Positions 50,729 to 58,959 of a stretch of DNA of 64,000 bases are shown here, one piece after another. The notes below the pieces were generated by a model, which saw only the letters and a list, made by a program, of their open reading frames with translations, was not told the DNA's origin and did no database searches. Positions within the stretch are counted from its first letter, which is position 1; every line of letters starts with the position of its first letter. Location of the stretch: positions 186,001-250,000 of the forward strand of contig JBQDFP010000002.1 of NCBI GenBank assembly GCA_052085365.1. The letters are read 5' to 3'. This DNA comes from Canibacter sp052085365 (GTDB lineage Bacteria; Actinomycetota; Actinomycetes; Actinomycetales; Microbacteriaceae). Both the position numbers and the translations under genes were made by a program.

Positions 50729-50780
50729 CCTATGTCTGTGTGAGCGTATCGCGGTGTGCCGTCGTTACCTTAACCGGTGA

Positions 50781-51944
50781 CTACTTTGGAGTGGGCGTTG
50801 CCTCGTAGACGCGCGCACCGTCACGAACACCAGCGAAACGATATGGCGCGGTCGTTGTGTACGGATTGTCGAAGTTTTCACGACTGCCGCGCTCTTGTGC
50901 TGCATGCAGGGCACGGTAATCTTCGAAGCTCAGGCGGGGACGCTCCGCAAGCTCACGCTGAATACGCTCACCGTTCACTCGGTCCCGGTAGCCGGGCAGT
51001 ACCTTGACAGTGAAGAACTCGCCCGCGGCACCCGAACCATAGCTAAACAAGCCGACCCGTTTGCCGTCGAGTTCATTATCGTAGTGGAGCAGAGACGTAA
51101 GCCCCACGTACAGTGAAGCGGTGTACGAGTTTCCAATGTGTGGGGTGTACCCGAGGCTCGGTTCGAGCAGGGTTTCATCAAGCTCTGTGCCAATGTGTTC
51201 AGCAAAACGACGGTACGCCTTCACCGACATTTTCGTGAACGGCTGATGATGCACATACCGGTCAATCTCTGACGCGGCTGCGCCTCCCTGAGCAGCGTAG
51301 TCATCCCAGGAACCGGTGAGTGTCCCCAGGTACGCATCAAGTGAAAGCGCCCCATCTACGAGCGGAGTGGAAAGGTCGTTCGGGCGCCAAAAATCATTAA
51401 TATGTGCTGACCACACGCCTGACGTGGGTTCCACCTCGATCAGTTCAGGATCTGCACCGATCAACATCGCGATTGCACCGGCGCCCTGCGTGGGTTCTCC
51501 CGCGGTATTCACCGCATATCTCGCGATATCGCTCATGATGACCAATACTCGCTCTTGGGGGTGACGAGCAACGATGCCCAGTGCCACTTGAAGCGATGCG
51601 GTGCCGGCATAGCAGGCCTGTTTCGTTTCAAGAATGCGCATATTTGTGGGGAGGTCCAGCAGATCCTGCACGAACATCCCTGCAGCCTTGGACTGGTCAA
51701 CACCAGATTCTGTCGCGAACAGAAGCGTGCGAATACCGTCGGTACCGGTGCGTTCAAGCAACCGGGCTGCGGCAGTTGCGCCCATACTGATCGGATCTTC
51801 ATCAAGCGCAGGCATACCAAATTGGTCCTGACGCAGGCCATAACGATACTTGTTCGGATCAACATCGTTTGCTTCTGCAAGCGTGTCCAACTCAACTGCG
51901 AAATGGGTGGTCGCCATTTCCAAATCGATAATGCCCAAGCTCAT
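50781..51944 (-). CDS. mvaS: Hydroxymethylglutaryl-CoA synthase
   Basis: 387 residues. Condenses acetyl-CoA and acetoacetyl-CoA, the first committed mevalonate step. The catalytic triad falls at the same numbers as in the staphylococcal enzyme: Glu79 in FATESG, nucleophile Cys111 in KQACYAG, and His233 in VHHQPF. It is the last gene of the six-gene operon, overlapping mvaA by 4 nt (ATGA). Confidence 0.95.
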   Translation of the reverse strand: MSLGIIDLEMATTHFAVELDTLAEANDVDPNKYRYGLRQDQFGMPALDEDPISMGATAAARLLERTGTDGIRTLLFATESGVDQSKAAGMFVQDLLDLPTNMRILETKQACYAGTASLQVALGIVARHPQERVLVIMSDIARYAVNTAGEPTQGAGAIAMLIGADPELIEVEPTSGVWSAHINDFWRPNDLSTPLVDGALSLDAYLGTLTGSWDDYAAQGGAAASEIDRYVHHQPFTKMSVKAYRRFAEHIGTELDETLLEPSLGYTPHIGNSYTASLYVGLTSLLHYDNELDGKRVGLFSYGSGAAGEFFTVKVLPGYRDRVNGERIQRELAERPRLSFEDYRALHAAQERGSRENFDNPYTTTAPYRFAGVRDGARVYEATPTPK

Positions 51945-53008
51945 GCGTCTGTTTTTCCGTTCTTGTTTCGGTCGCGGCGTTCCATCGCAACGTGGGTTGC
52001 CATCAGCTCACTCGGGTTCGTCTGCGCTCCCAAGAGTGACAACTCTCCGCACAATACTGTAGCTGCTGTGAGCGCGGCAAGACGACGCCCGTTTGCTCCG
52101 GGCTCGCGGTCTTCACGGCAGCCAATACGCTGCAGATTGTGTTCAACGTGCGGCAAATGTTTCCCGTTCCCGACAGTGCCAACAATCAGGTTCGGAATCG
52201 AACACGAGAAGTAGAGTCCCTCGTCGCGATTTTCGGCATAGGTGATGCCTTGGGAGCCCTCAACAATGTTTGCGGCATCCTGGCCGGTTGCCAGGTAAAT
52301 CCCTAACAGCATGTTGGCGTAGTGCGCATTCGCCGAACGGAGCGAGCCGGCAAGCGTGGAACCTACAAGGTTTTTTCGCGTCGACAAATCGGTCAGTTCT
52401 GCCGAGGTGGTGCGCAGCCGCTTTTCGACAACGCTGTGCGGGAGCAAAATATCGGCATTGACGTTCTTCCCTCGACCGAGAATGCCATTGATAGCGCTGG
52501 GCTTCTTGTCAATACACAAGTTGCCAGAGATTGAACCGTATTCAAGATCGAGGCCCCACGACATGATCTTCATCATGAGGTTTTCTGCTGCCGCCGTGGC
52601 CATATTATGGCCGGACGCGTCACCGGTGGTGAACGCGAAACGAGTGAAAAGTAGATTACCAACTATTTCGTCGTGCACTTCGATGAGCTTCGCGAACCGG
52701 CTTGATGAGCGCACGGTGTCTTGGAGCTCTTCGAAACGGGCGTGGATTTGCGCGGCTGCTGCCGCGGCGTGAGCAGAGTCACGGGCAATAAAGAGTGTTG
52801 ACCGAGTCATTCGTTCGTCAATAACGGTCACCCGTATGCCATCATCAAGCATGCGTGAGATGCTCGCTCCGCGACCAACTGATGGCCACAGAGGCGTCTC
52901 ATAGGTTGCTAACGGAACTGAGATTTCTTCGTTGATGACGTTCCCGGTGATACGCATGGGTCCCACCCATTGCGTTGGAATCTCGGTGACCAGAGTCGAT
53001 TCGTCCAC
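51941..53008 (-). CDS. mvaA: Hydroxymethylglutaryl-CoA reductase
   Basis: 355 residues from GTG 53008. Reduces HMG-CoA to mevalonate. TGDASGHNM, CIDKKPSAINGI and ATGQDAANIVEGSQ are the NADPH/CoA-site signatures of the class I (eukaryote/Streptomyces-like) catalytic domain, without any membrane anchor. VGNGKHLPHVEHN holds the catalytic histidine region. GTG 53008 has AAGGAG 9 nt upstream, whereas the in-frame ATG at 53050 has none; the longer form would add 14 residues. It lies between fni and mvaS. Confidence 0.93.
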   Translation of the reverse strand: MDESTLVTEIPTQWVGPMRITGNVINEEISVPLATYETPLWPSVGRGASISRMLDDGIRVTVIDERMTRSTLFIARDSAHAAAAAAQIHARFEELQDTVRSSSRFAKLIEVHDEIVGNLLFTRFAFTTGDASGHNMATAAAENLMMKIMSWGLDLEYGSISGNLCIDKKPSAINGILGRGKNVNADILLPHSVVEKRLRTTSAELTDLSTRKNLVGSTLAGSLRSANAHYANMLLGIYLATGQDAANIVEGSQGITYAENRDEGLYFSCSIPNLIVGTVGNGKHLPHVEHNLQRIGCREDREPGANGRRLAALTAATVLCGELSLLGAQTNPSELMATHVAMERRDRNKNGKTDA

Positions 53009-53055
53009 CCGAACGGTCTCCTTCTCGTGTCTCCCGGTGCCATTTGGCATCGTGT

Positions 53056-54114
53056 TTATCGTGATCGGCGCGAGTAAGCTGCGGCATCAATTCCGCGCAA
53101 TTCGCAAAATTCACGCACGTGACCGCGAAGCAGCAAATCGCTGCGACCCAGAGCCGCAGGAGTCGTTGCCCCCAGAAGCGCGCACAGTTCAGCGATACGT
53201 GCCTGCCACCATTCTAGGTGCTTGACGACTTCGGTGCTGTCCCCGTTAATTGCGACCCGCAGCACGCGACCCGCAATACCGACGGCCTTCGCGCCGAGCG
53301 CAAGCGAGCGGACTGCATCGATGGGCGAGCGGACGCCTCCTGAAGCCAGCAATGTGGGGAATTCCGGGGCATCAAGCAGGCACGCGACAGCTGACTGGCC
53401 AAAATGAGTCAAGTCGTCGAAACCGTCGTCTCGCCGTGCGCCTTCAATACGTGCAAAGTTTGTGCCGCCTGAGCCACTCACATCGGCGATTTCGACGCCG
53501 ATGTCCCGCAACTGTTCGAGTGTGCGTCGGCTGATGCCGAACCCGACTTCTTTGACGATGATTGGCACATCGAGGCCGTGTACTATCTCTTCAAGAATGG
53601 CTCGCCAGTCACCAAAGTTACGGCTGCCTTCGGGCATCACCGTTTCTTGCACCGCGTTCAGGTGCACCTGCAATGCGTCAGCTTCGAGCAGATCGATGGC
53701 ACGCTTCGCATCGTCGATGGACCTGCCAGCACCGATGTTTGCAATTACGGTACCGTTCGGGTTCGCGGTGCGCAGCACGCGGAATGTATTCGCAAGTTCA
53801 GGGTTATCGAGTGCGATGCTTACAGAACCCGATGAGACTGTGGTCCCGGTATGTGCGGCAGCTTCTGCCAGCGCCGCGTTGACTCGTGCGGCAGTTTCGG
53901 TCCCACCGGTCATCGCGTTGATATAGAAGGGCTGCTTCCACAGCATGTTGCCAACGGTGACTGGAAGCGATACCTCGTCAATATTGACGCCGCTTAATGC
54001 ATGGTGAATGAACTCAACGTCATCAAAATCTTGATGCTCGGGTGCGTCGTTTTGTTGCTCCATCGCGAGACGAATGTGATCGTCTTTACGGTTTGCACTC
54101 AATTCAGAAGACAA
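53056..54114 (-). CDS. fni: Isopentenyl-diphosphate delta-isomerase, type 2
   Basis: 352 residues from TTG 54114. FMN- and NAD(P)H-dependent isomerase of isopentenyl and dimethylallyl diphosphate. ANRKDDHIRLA at the N-terminus, INAMTGGTE, HLNAVQE and VSGSGGTNF followed by ASGGVRSPID are the family's substrate- and FMN-binding motifs. GAGG lies 6 nt before the TTG; an ATG at 54144 is further inside pmk and less likely. It overlaps pmk by 11 nt. Confidence 0.93.
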   Translation of the reverse strand: MSSELSANRKDDHIRLAMEQQNDAPEHQDFDDVEFIHHALSGVNIDEVSLPVTVGNMLWKQPFYINAMTGGTETAARVNAALAEAAAHTGTTVSSGSVSIALDNPELANTFRVLRTANPNGTVIANIGAGRSIDDAKRAIDLLEADALQVHLNAVQETVMPEGSRNFGDWRAILEEIVHGLDVPIIVKEVGFGISRRTLEQLRDIGVEIADVSGSGGTNFARIEGARRDDGFDDLTHFGQSAVACLLDAPEFPTLLASGGVRSPIDAVRSLALGAKAVGIAGRVLRVAINGDSTEVVKHLEWWQARIAELCALLGATTPAALGRSDLLLRGHVREFCELRGIDAAAYSRRSR

Positions 54115-55195
54115 CGCTTTCCTCTTCGCCGGGATGCACATCAACGCTTAAGCGTTGGACTTGATGCTGTTCCCATTCCGTCAACAGTTCGTGATGATTG
54201 CCTGTCGCGTCTGCGACTACAATGCCACAGTCACCTCCGCCAGCGCCACTGGGTTTCGCTGCAGCGCCATGGTTCTCGGCAATATCGCACAGCCGGGTCA
54301 GCTTCTCAGTTTCAATATTGAGACCGGCAGAGTTGCCGAGCGCACGCAAAAGAGTCCGTGCCTCTCGAATCGACTGCAGCGTCACATGACTCGTTTTTTG
54401 ATGCAGTGATTCAATAAGTCGTTCAACACAGTCACGACTCGACACCACAAAATCAGAATAGTCGAGATTCACATCGGGACGTCGATGCTGCACATGATCA
54501 ACCAGCGCGTCAGTTGAGGCGGGGGACCCGGTCCAGCCAACCAGCAAATCCACAGTTGTTGGGGTTGGTAACGCTTCAATCGAGCAGCCTGTCCACACGT
54601 CAGATTCGAGTGTTGCGGCAACACCATGCTCCGCAAGGGAGTCGGCGAGTAACGTGCGGTCCGGTGAACGATACGCGATCCACCCACCAAATGTGCTCGC
54701 AGCCACGTCGCCGCCGCTGGCTTTTGGTGACACCTGAATCGTCGCAAGCATTGCAAGCTGGTAACGCTGCGCCTTGGTTAGGCTAAGACTGTAGAACTTG
54801 TTCAACGCAGCAATCGTTGCGACAACAACAGCGCCAGATGACCCGAGCCCAAACTTCTGACCGTTCGAATCATCAAGTTGCGACTCGATACGCAAGTCAA
54901 AATAGCGAGGTTTACGGCCGAGTACTTCTCGGTATTGTTCAACAGTGCTGATCGCGGCGGCAACAAAGTCGTACGGGTGATGTTCGAGCGTCACCAGGCC
55001 GCTGCGGGCAGAACGTTTCCACACCATCGGCAAGTGTCCGTACTCGGGGGAAAACACTTTGCCGACATTGCTTGATTCGGTGAGTTCGACCGACAGATAC
55101 CGGTCGACGGCAACAAGAACCGCGGGTTGTCCAGGTTCGACAACCGCATACTCTCCAGCGATGTAGAGCTTTCCGGGTGAGCTCGCTTTAATCAC
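54104..55195 (-). CDS. Phosphomevalonate kinase
   Basis: 363 residues, GHMP kinase fold. Converts mevalonate 5-phosphate to the diphosphate. SPGKLYIAGEYAVVEPGQPA near 6-25 is the PMK start; the ATP loop FGLGSSGAVVVA is near 115-126; KPSGAGGGDCGIVV near 316-329 is GHMP motif 3. Its presence shows the classical pathway (two phosphorylations before decarboxylation) rather than the archaeal branch. The GTG start overlaps the mvaD stop (GTGA). Confidence 0.93.
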   Translation of the reverse strand: MIKASSPGKLYIAGEYAVVEPGQPAVLVAVDRYLSVELTESSNVGKVFSPEYGHLPMVWKRSARSGLVTLEHHPYDFVAAAISTVEQYREVLGRKPRYFDLRIESQLDDSNGQKFGLGSSGAVVVATIAALNKFYSLSLTKAQRYQLAMLATIQVSPKASGGDVAASTFGGWIAYRSPDRTLLADSLAEHGVAATLESDVWTGCSIEALPTPTTVDLLVGWTGSPASTDALVDHVQHRRPDVNLDYSDFVVSSRDCVERLIESLHQKTSHVTLQSIREARTLLRALGNSAGLNIETEKLTRLCDIAENHGAAAKPSGAGGGDCGIVVADATGNHHELLTEWEQHQVQRLSVDVHPGEEESVVF

Positions 55196-56166
55196 GAAAC
55201 GACCTTACCGGGAAGTAGCTGAGCGCCAGGTCCAGGCGCAACTACTTGCACATCACCGAATTCGCGTAAGCCCTCAGCGACACTGCCGGCATCATTTGGG
55301 CGGGCGATCGCAACAACGTTGGGGCCCGCATCTGCGGTGGCGTAAGTTTCAACCCCGTCTTCACGCAGTTGCGCCACCCGATCAAATGCCGCATATGAGG
55401 CAGGAGCGAGATAACGCACCGGTGGCTCGCTTGACTGAATGACTGCATGCATCCGGTATGCGTGCAGTTCGGTCAGTTCACCGAGAGTCGTGAAGTCATC
55501 TGCAGCACACGCCTGCTGTGCACGCACCAATATATCTTCAGTTGAGCTCACCCAATCGGAATAAAACGGCGAGGTTTGCGCGGTGAGCTGCATGCCGTCG
55601 CGGCTTGAAACCTTCTTTTTTGCGCCGTCAATTTTACAGACAATCATGCGCATATCTGGCGCGGTGATTTCTTCGGCAAATGATGACGCGTCGTCGTCCC
55701 CTGCGTGCCAGATCGCGAACCGTGAGATAACTGACCTGCTGGCTGAGCCAGACCCTCTGCGTGCTAATCGTGATAGTTCCGCGGTGTCAAAGTCGAGGCC
55801 ATAAGCTTGTGCGGCCGCGCACGCGAGCGCAGCGAAGCCGGAAGCAGAAGAGGCAAGACCAGCCGCGGTGGGAGCCTCGTTCGTGGACGTAACAATTGCG
55901 CGGCTCGCGGACCCTGCGCGCTCACGCACAAGATCAAGGAAATGTTGAACACGCAGCGCACTATCAGTGGCTGCGGTGATCGTTTCGCCGTTCAGGGTGA
56001 AGATGTCGGTGGCGGCATCTGCAAGTGCCACTTCGGTGGTGGTCGGGTAGGCATCCAGCGTCATTGACAAGCTGCCAGCAGCGGGGAGCATAAGTTGCTC
56101 ATCGCGCTTGCCCCAGTATTTTACGAGGGCAATATTCGGGTAGGCGCGGGCAGTTGCTGCTGTCAC
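55192..56166 (-). CDS. mvaD: Diphosphomevalonate decarboxylase
   Basis: 324 residues, GHMP superfamily. ATP-dependent decarboxylation to isopentenyl diphosphate. YPNIALVKYWGKRDEQLMLP near 9-28 is the diagnostic start, with the ATP loop AAGLASSASGFAAL near 100-113 and YATADAGPNVVAI near 275-287. The GTG start overlaps the mvk stop and its own stop overlaps pmk, so the operon is translationally coupled through this stretch. Confidence 0.95.
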   Translation of the reverse strand: MTAATARAYPNIALVKYWGKRDEQLMLPAAGSLSMTLDAYPTTTEVALADAATDIFTLNGETITAATDSALRVQHFLDLVRERAGSASRAIVTSTNEAPTAAGLASSASGFAALACAAAQAYGLDFDTAELSRLARRGSGSASRSVISRFAIWHAGDDDASSFAEEITAPDMRMIVCKIDGAKKKVSSRDGMQLTAQTSPFYSDWVSSTEDILVRAQQACAADDFTTLGELTELHAYRMHAVIQSSEPPVRYLAPASYAAFDRVAQLREDGVETYATADAGPNVVAIARPNDAGSVAEGLREFGDVQVVAPGPGAQLLPGKVVS

Positions 56167-57158
56167 CTAATCTCCTTTATCGGCACCGACCCGGTAGTTA
56201 CCGAGGCGAGGCTTGAAATCCAGGCGCGAGATGCCCCTGAGGTTCGTAATCGGGTTGCCACACTGTAGGCGACTTCTGAATTAGGAACCAACGCAATAAC
56301 GCAGCCTCCCATGCCACCTCCGGTCATTTTAGCCCCGACCGCTCCGGCATCACGTGCAACCCGCACAAGATGATCGAGTTCAGGCGCACTTACTTCAAGG
56401 GTTGCCAGCGTTTCATGCGCGGCATTCATCGCTTCGCCGAGCGAGTTCGTGTCACCTTCGGCAAGCGCAGTCTGGACCTGACTGGTCAGCGTTGCGAGGT
56501 GGTCGATAGCTGCTCTGACGCGTACCGGCTCTTGTTCGAGTAGGTCGCGTACATGTGAGACTGCGAGTGACGTTCGACCAGGTTTGCCGGTGTCGGCAAT
56601 CACCAGGGTGAACGCACGGGAAACCTCGAGCGGGGTGACCACGCCGTTGTGAAATCTGAGTGCCGATGATGCCGACACAGTGTGTGCGTCGAGACCGGAT
56701 GGAGTGCCGTGAGCGACACGTTCTGCCGCTTGCACGAGTTCGAACAGTTCTTGTTTGCTGAGTGATTCGTTCACGAAGCTTGCGCAAGCGCGAGTGATAG
56801 CGGTAGCGACAGCCGCGCTTGAACCGAGGCCGCGCTCGTATGGAATTGTGCTGCGTACGCGGAGTCGAATCTGGTTGATATCGATACCGAAATGCTCTGT
56901 AGCATGCTGCAGAGCTGCTAGGGGCGGGCCAAGCCGTTTCGGCGCACGTGAAATCGGCCCAGTATAAATATCTGAGTCGAGGAAGCCCGGCTCTGCAGTA
57001 TCAATCGTCGCTTCAACACCCAAGTCGTACAGTGGGACGGCGATTGCAGGAGCCCCGTGAACCACAGAATGCTCACCGATCAGAATGGTCTTGCCATATG
57101 CTCGACCGATGCCCCAGCCTTCGCGTCTGGTGTGAGCGGTGTACGGCAGTTCGTTCAT
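56163..57158 (-). CDS. Mevalonate kinase
   Basis: 331 residues from ATG 57158, the normal size. First gene of the mevalonate operon. GRAYGKTILIGEHSVVHGAP near 17-36 is the MVK start, GLGSSAAVATAI near 118-129 the ATP loop, and AKMTGGGMGGCVIAL near 281-295 motif 3. The open frame continues far upstream to 57497, but that part has no kinase similarity. An alternative GTG at 57233 lies 8 nt after TAAGAT and could be a leaderless start adding 25 residues. Divergent from the LCP gene. Confidence 0.9.
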   Translation of the reverse strand: MNELPYTAHTRREGWGIGRAYGKTILIGEHSVVHGAPAIAVPLYDLGVEATIDTAEPGFLDSDIYTGPISRAPKRLGPPLAALQHATEHFGIDINQIRLRVRSTIPYERGLGSSAAVATAITRACASFVNESLSKQELFELVQAAERVAHGTPSGLDAHTVSASSALRFHNGVVTPLEVSRAFTLVIADTGKPGRTSLAVSHVRDLLEQEPVRVRAAIDHLATLTSQVQTALAEGDTNSLGEAMNAAHETLATLEVSAPELDHLVRVARDAGAVGAKMTGGGMGGCVIALVPNSEVAYSVATRLRTSGASRAWISSLASVTTGSVPIKEIR

Positions 57159-57422
57159 GTATCGAAAGTTTCGTGCGGGTTGGGCCGGAATGGCTTGTTG
57201 ATCAAAGACGTCGGGCACTGTTCCGCCCGGCACGAGCGTCAATCTTACCAACTGAGGTCTGAAAGGTGTGATCCTGGGACCAAATTGGACGTGTTTGTGC
57301 GAGCGTCGCCAAAAGAATTCAGGGTGGATCGTGTGATTTTCAGTCAAAAAGTGCAAAGATTTCAGCTTGTACAGGTATCTTATGTTTGCATTGCTGTGAT
57401 TAGTTGCGCGAGAGGGGCATGA

Positions 57423-58730
57423 GTGGCAACACCACGTGGCGCGAAAGCGGGACGTCGCGCTGCGCGAAATATGACGACGCGGCACGGCAAGCTTCATCGC
57501 TCAAGTAGCCTGCGCAACGGCCTCAAAGTGCTATTCAGTATGCTGCTTGCGGTCGCAATCAGTGGTATCGCTGTTGCGGCTTACGCGGTATGGGACCTCA
57601 GTAATCAACTCACCACGATCGAACTTGACGGTGGCCCCGACCTTGCGCTCGGTTCGAAACAAATCGAAGGCGCGTTCAATGTTCTCGTGGTCGGTTCAGA
57701 TAGCCGTAAAGATTCGAGCATCGACGATGGCGAAGAAGGCGAACTGAACGACGTCACAATGATGATGCACGTTTCCGAAGACCACAAGAGCGCCACGGTT
57801 GTGAGTTTCCCCAGAGATCTCATGCTCCCTATCCCGAGCTGTCCCGGACCAAACGGTGAAGAGAACTACTATTCAGCGATGAGTGAGCAGCAACTCAACA
57901 GCACGCTCGGCTATGGGCTGCCGTGTGTCGTTGACACGATCGAAGAACTCACCGGCGCTGACATTCCCTACGCTGGCATGATCACCTTTGATGGCGTGAT
58001 CAATATGTCAAACGCTGTAGGCGGCGTTGATGTCTGTCTTGCAGAACCCATCTACGACCCGAAAACCGACCTTGATTTACCCGCGGGTGATGTCACGCTC
58101 GTTGGAAAAGACGCCCTACAGTTTTTGCGTACCCGTCACGGGGTTGGCGACGGCGGTGACACAAGCCGCATCAGTAACCAGCAGGTATTCCTCTCGGCGT
58201 TGATGCGTAAAGTTCAAGACGGTTCGACGCTTGCTGACCCGGTCAAAGTGTATGGCCTTGCGAAAGCTGCTATTGAAAACATGACACTGTCGAGCAACAT
58301 GGCTTCGGTGAATTTCATGCAGGCTGTTGCCGCAACACTGCGTGACATTAACCTCGACCAGATCACGTTTGTTCAATATCCTGCGGCTGAACACCCGTAC
58401 GAAACGTCACGTCTCGTACCTGACACCTATGCGGGTGACCTGCTGATGGAGAAAGTTCTCAATGATCAGCCGTTTGAACTCGCCGGAACAGGTTCTGCTG
58501 TGGCGACCGAAGATGGTGAACCGGCAGATAACGGGGAAGACGTCGCAACGGAACAGACCCCTGAGCCCGAAGAAAACGCCACGCCTGACGACGGCGTCGA
58601 CGATGGCACCACCGAAGAGGGCTCCGAAGACGGTACCGAAGACGGCACTGACCAGAGCACCCTTCCCGAAAATGTGACCGGACAGCGGGCTTCCGCTGAG
58701 ACCTGTTCTGCGGGGCGCACAAACTATTAA
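57423..58730 (+). CDS. LytR-CpsA-Psr (LCP) family cell-wall glycopolymer ligase
   Basis: 435 residues. A basic cytoplasmic N-terminus and one membrane helix (about 36-58) place the LCP domain (about 80-300) outside the cell. There it should transfer teichoic acid-like or other glycopolymers from undecaprenyl phosphate to peptidoglycan. VGSDSRKD, VSFPRDLMLPIP and LRTRHGVGDGGDTSRISNQQ are the conserved acidic/arginine motifs. The C-terminal 80 residues are a low-complexity acidic linker rich in Glu, Asp, Thr and Gly. The GTG at 57423 has GAGAGGGG 5 nt upstream. Confidence 0.9.
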   Translation: MATPRGAKAGRRAARNMTTRHGKLHRSSSLRNGLKVLFSMLLAVAISGIAVAAYAVWDLSNQLTTIELDGGPDLALGSKQIEGAFNVLVVGSDSRKDSSIDDGEEGELNDVTMMMHVSEDHKSATVVSFPRDLMLPIPSCPGPNGEENYYSAMSEQQLNSTLGYGLPCVVDTIEELTGADIPYAGMITFDGVINMSNAVGGVDVCLAEPIYDPKTDLDLPAGDVTLVGKDALQFLRTRHGVGDGGDTSRISNQQVFLSALMRKVQDGSTLADPVKVYGLAKAAIENMTLSSNMASVNFMQAVAATLRDINLDQITFVQYPAAEHPYETSRLVPDTYAGDLLMEKVLNDQPFELAGTGSAVATEDGEPADNGEDVATEQTPEPEENATPDDGVDDGTTEEGSEDGTEDGTDQSTLPENVTGQRASAETCSAGRTNY

Positions 58731-58768
58731 TCGCAGCGTGCGTTTTCGTTTCAACGTACTGTTGCGTG

Positions 58769-58774
58769 TATAGT
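58769..58774 (+). promoter_or_regulatory. -10 box upstream of tRNA-Ser (GCU)
   Basis: TATAGT matches the -10 consensus in five of six positions and ends 22 nt before the tRNA; no convincing -35 box precedes it. A 5-bp hairpin, GCGTG-TTT-CACGC, sits between the box and the tRNA and may be part of the trimmed 5' leader. Confidence 0.4.
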
Positions 58775-58796
58775 TGAACAGGCGTGTTTCACGCAA

Positions 58797-58885
58797 GGAG
58801 ACGTGCTGGAGCGGCCGAACAGGCTTCACTGCTAATGAAGTGCCCGGTTTATCCCGGGCCGAGGGTTCAAATCCCTCCGTCTCCG
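58797..58885 (+). tRNA. tRNA-Ser (anticodon GCU)
   Basis: Acceptor GGAGACG pairs with CGTCTCC at 58878-58884, with a G discriminator; here a CCA (58886-58888) is encoded, unlike the other two tRNAs in the window. The anticodon stem CTTCA/TGAAG holds GCT, and a long variable arm (CCCGG...CCGGG) marks a serine tRNA. It reads AGU and AGC. Confidence 0.95.
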
Positions 58886-58894
58886 CCAGAATAG

Positions 58895-58936
58895 CCCCGG
58901 AACTTCCGCGAAACATCAACGAAGTTCCGGGGTTTT
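58895..58936 (+). terminator. Intrinsic terminator after tRNA-Ser (GCU)
   Basis: A perfect 12-bp stem (CCCCGGAACTTC with GAAGTTCCGGGG) with a 14-base loop is followed by TTTT. Confidence 0.85.
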
Positions 58937-58959
58937 CTACACTGAGGTAGGAGTGGATG

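Larger units (their letters stand above)
50367..50780. other. Gap without an intact gene (gene relic and hairpin inside)
   Basis: About 410 bases between the ThDP gene and mvaS. It contains the relic at 50426-50683 and the hairpin at 50695-50728. I see no copy of the tRNA-Ser 3' end here and no inverted-repeat ends of an insertion sequence. Confidence 0.5.

Noticed and set aside
44071..50780. Integrative element inserted at tRNA-Ser (UGA), with a repeated tRNA 3' end as attachment site
   Set aside because: I searched by eye for a copy of the tRNA 3' end (TTCGAATCCCTTACTCTCC) in 50367-50780 and found none, and there is no integrase gene in the window.
53462..53926. A 154-codon plus-strand frame opposite fni
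   Set aside because: It is the antisense of a clearly conserved isomerase, has Ser/Ala-rich mirror composition and no start signals.
56163..57497. A 444-residue mevalonate kinase using the whole open frame
   Set aside because: Residues before the ATG at 57158 have no kinase similarity and run through the divergent promoter region and into the LCP gene start.
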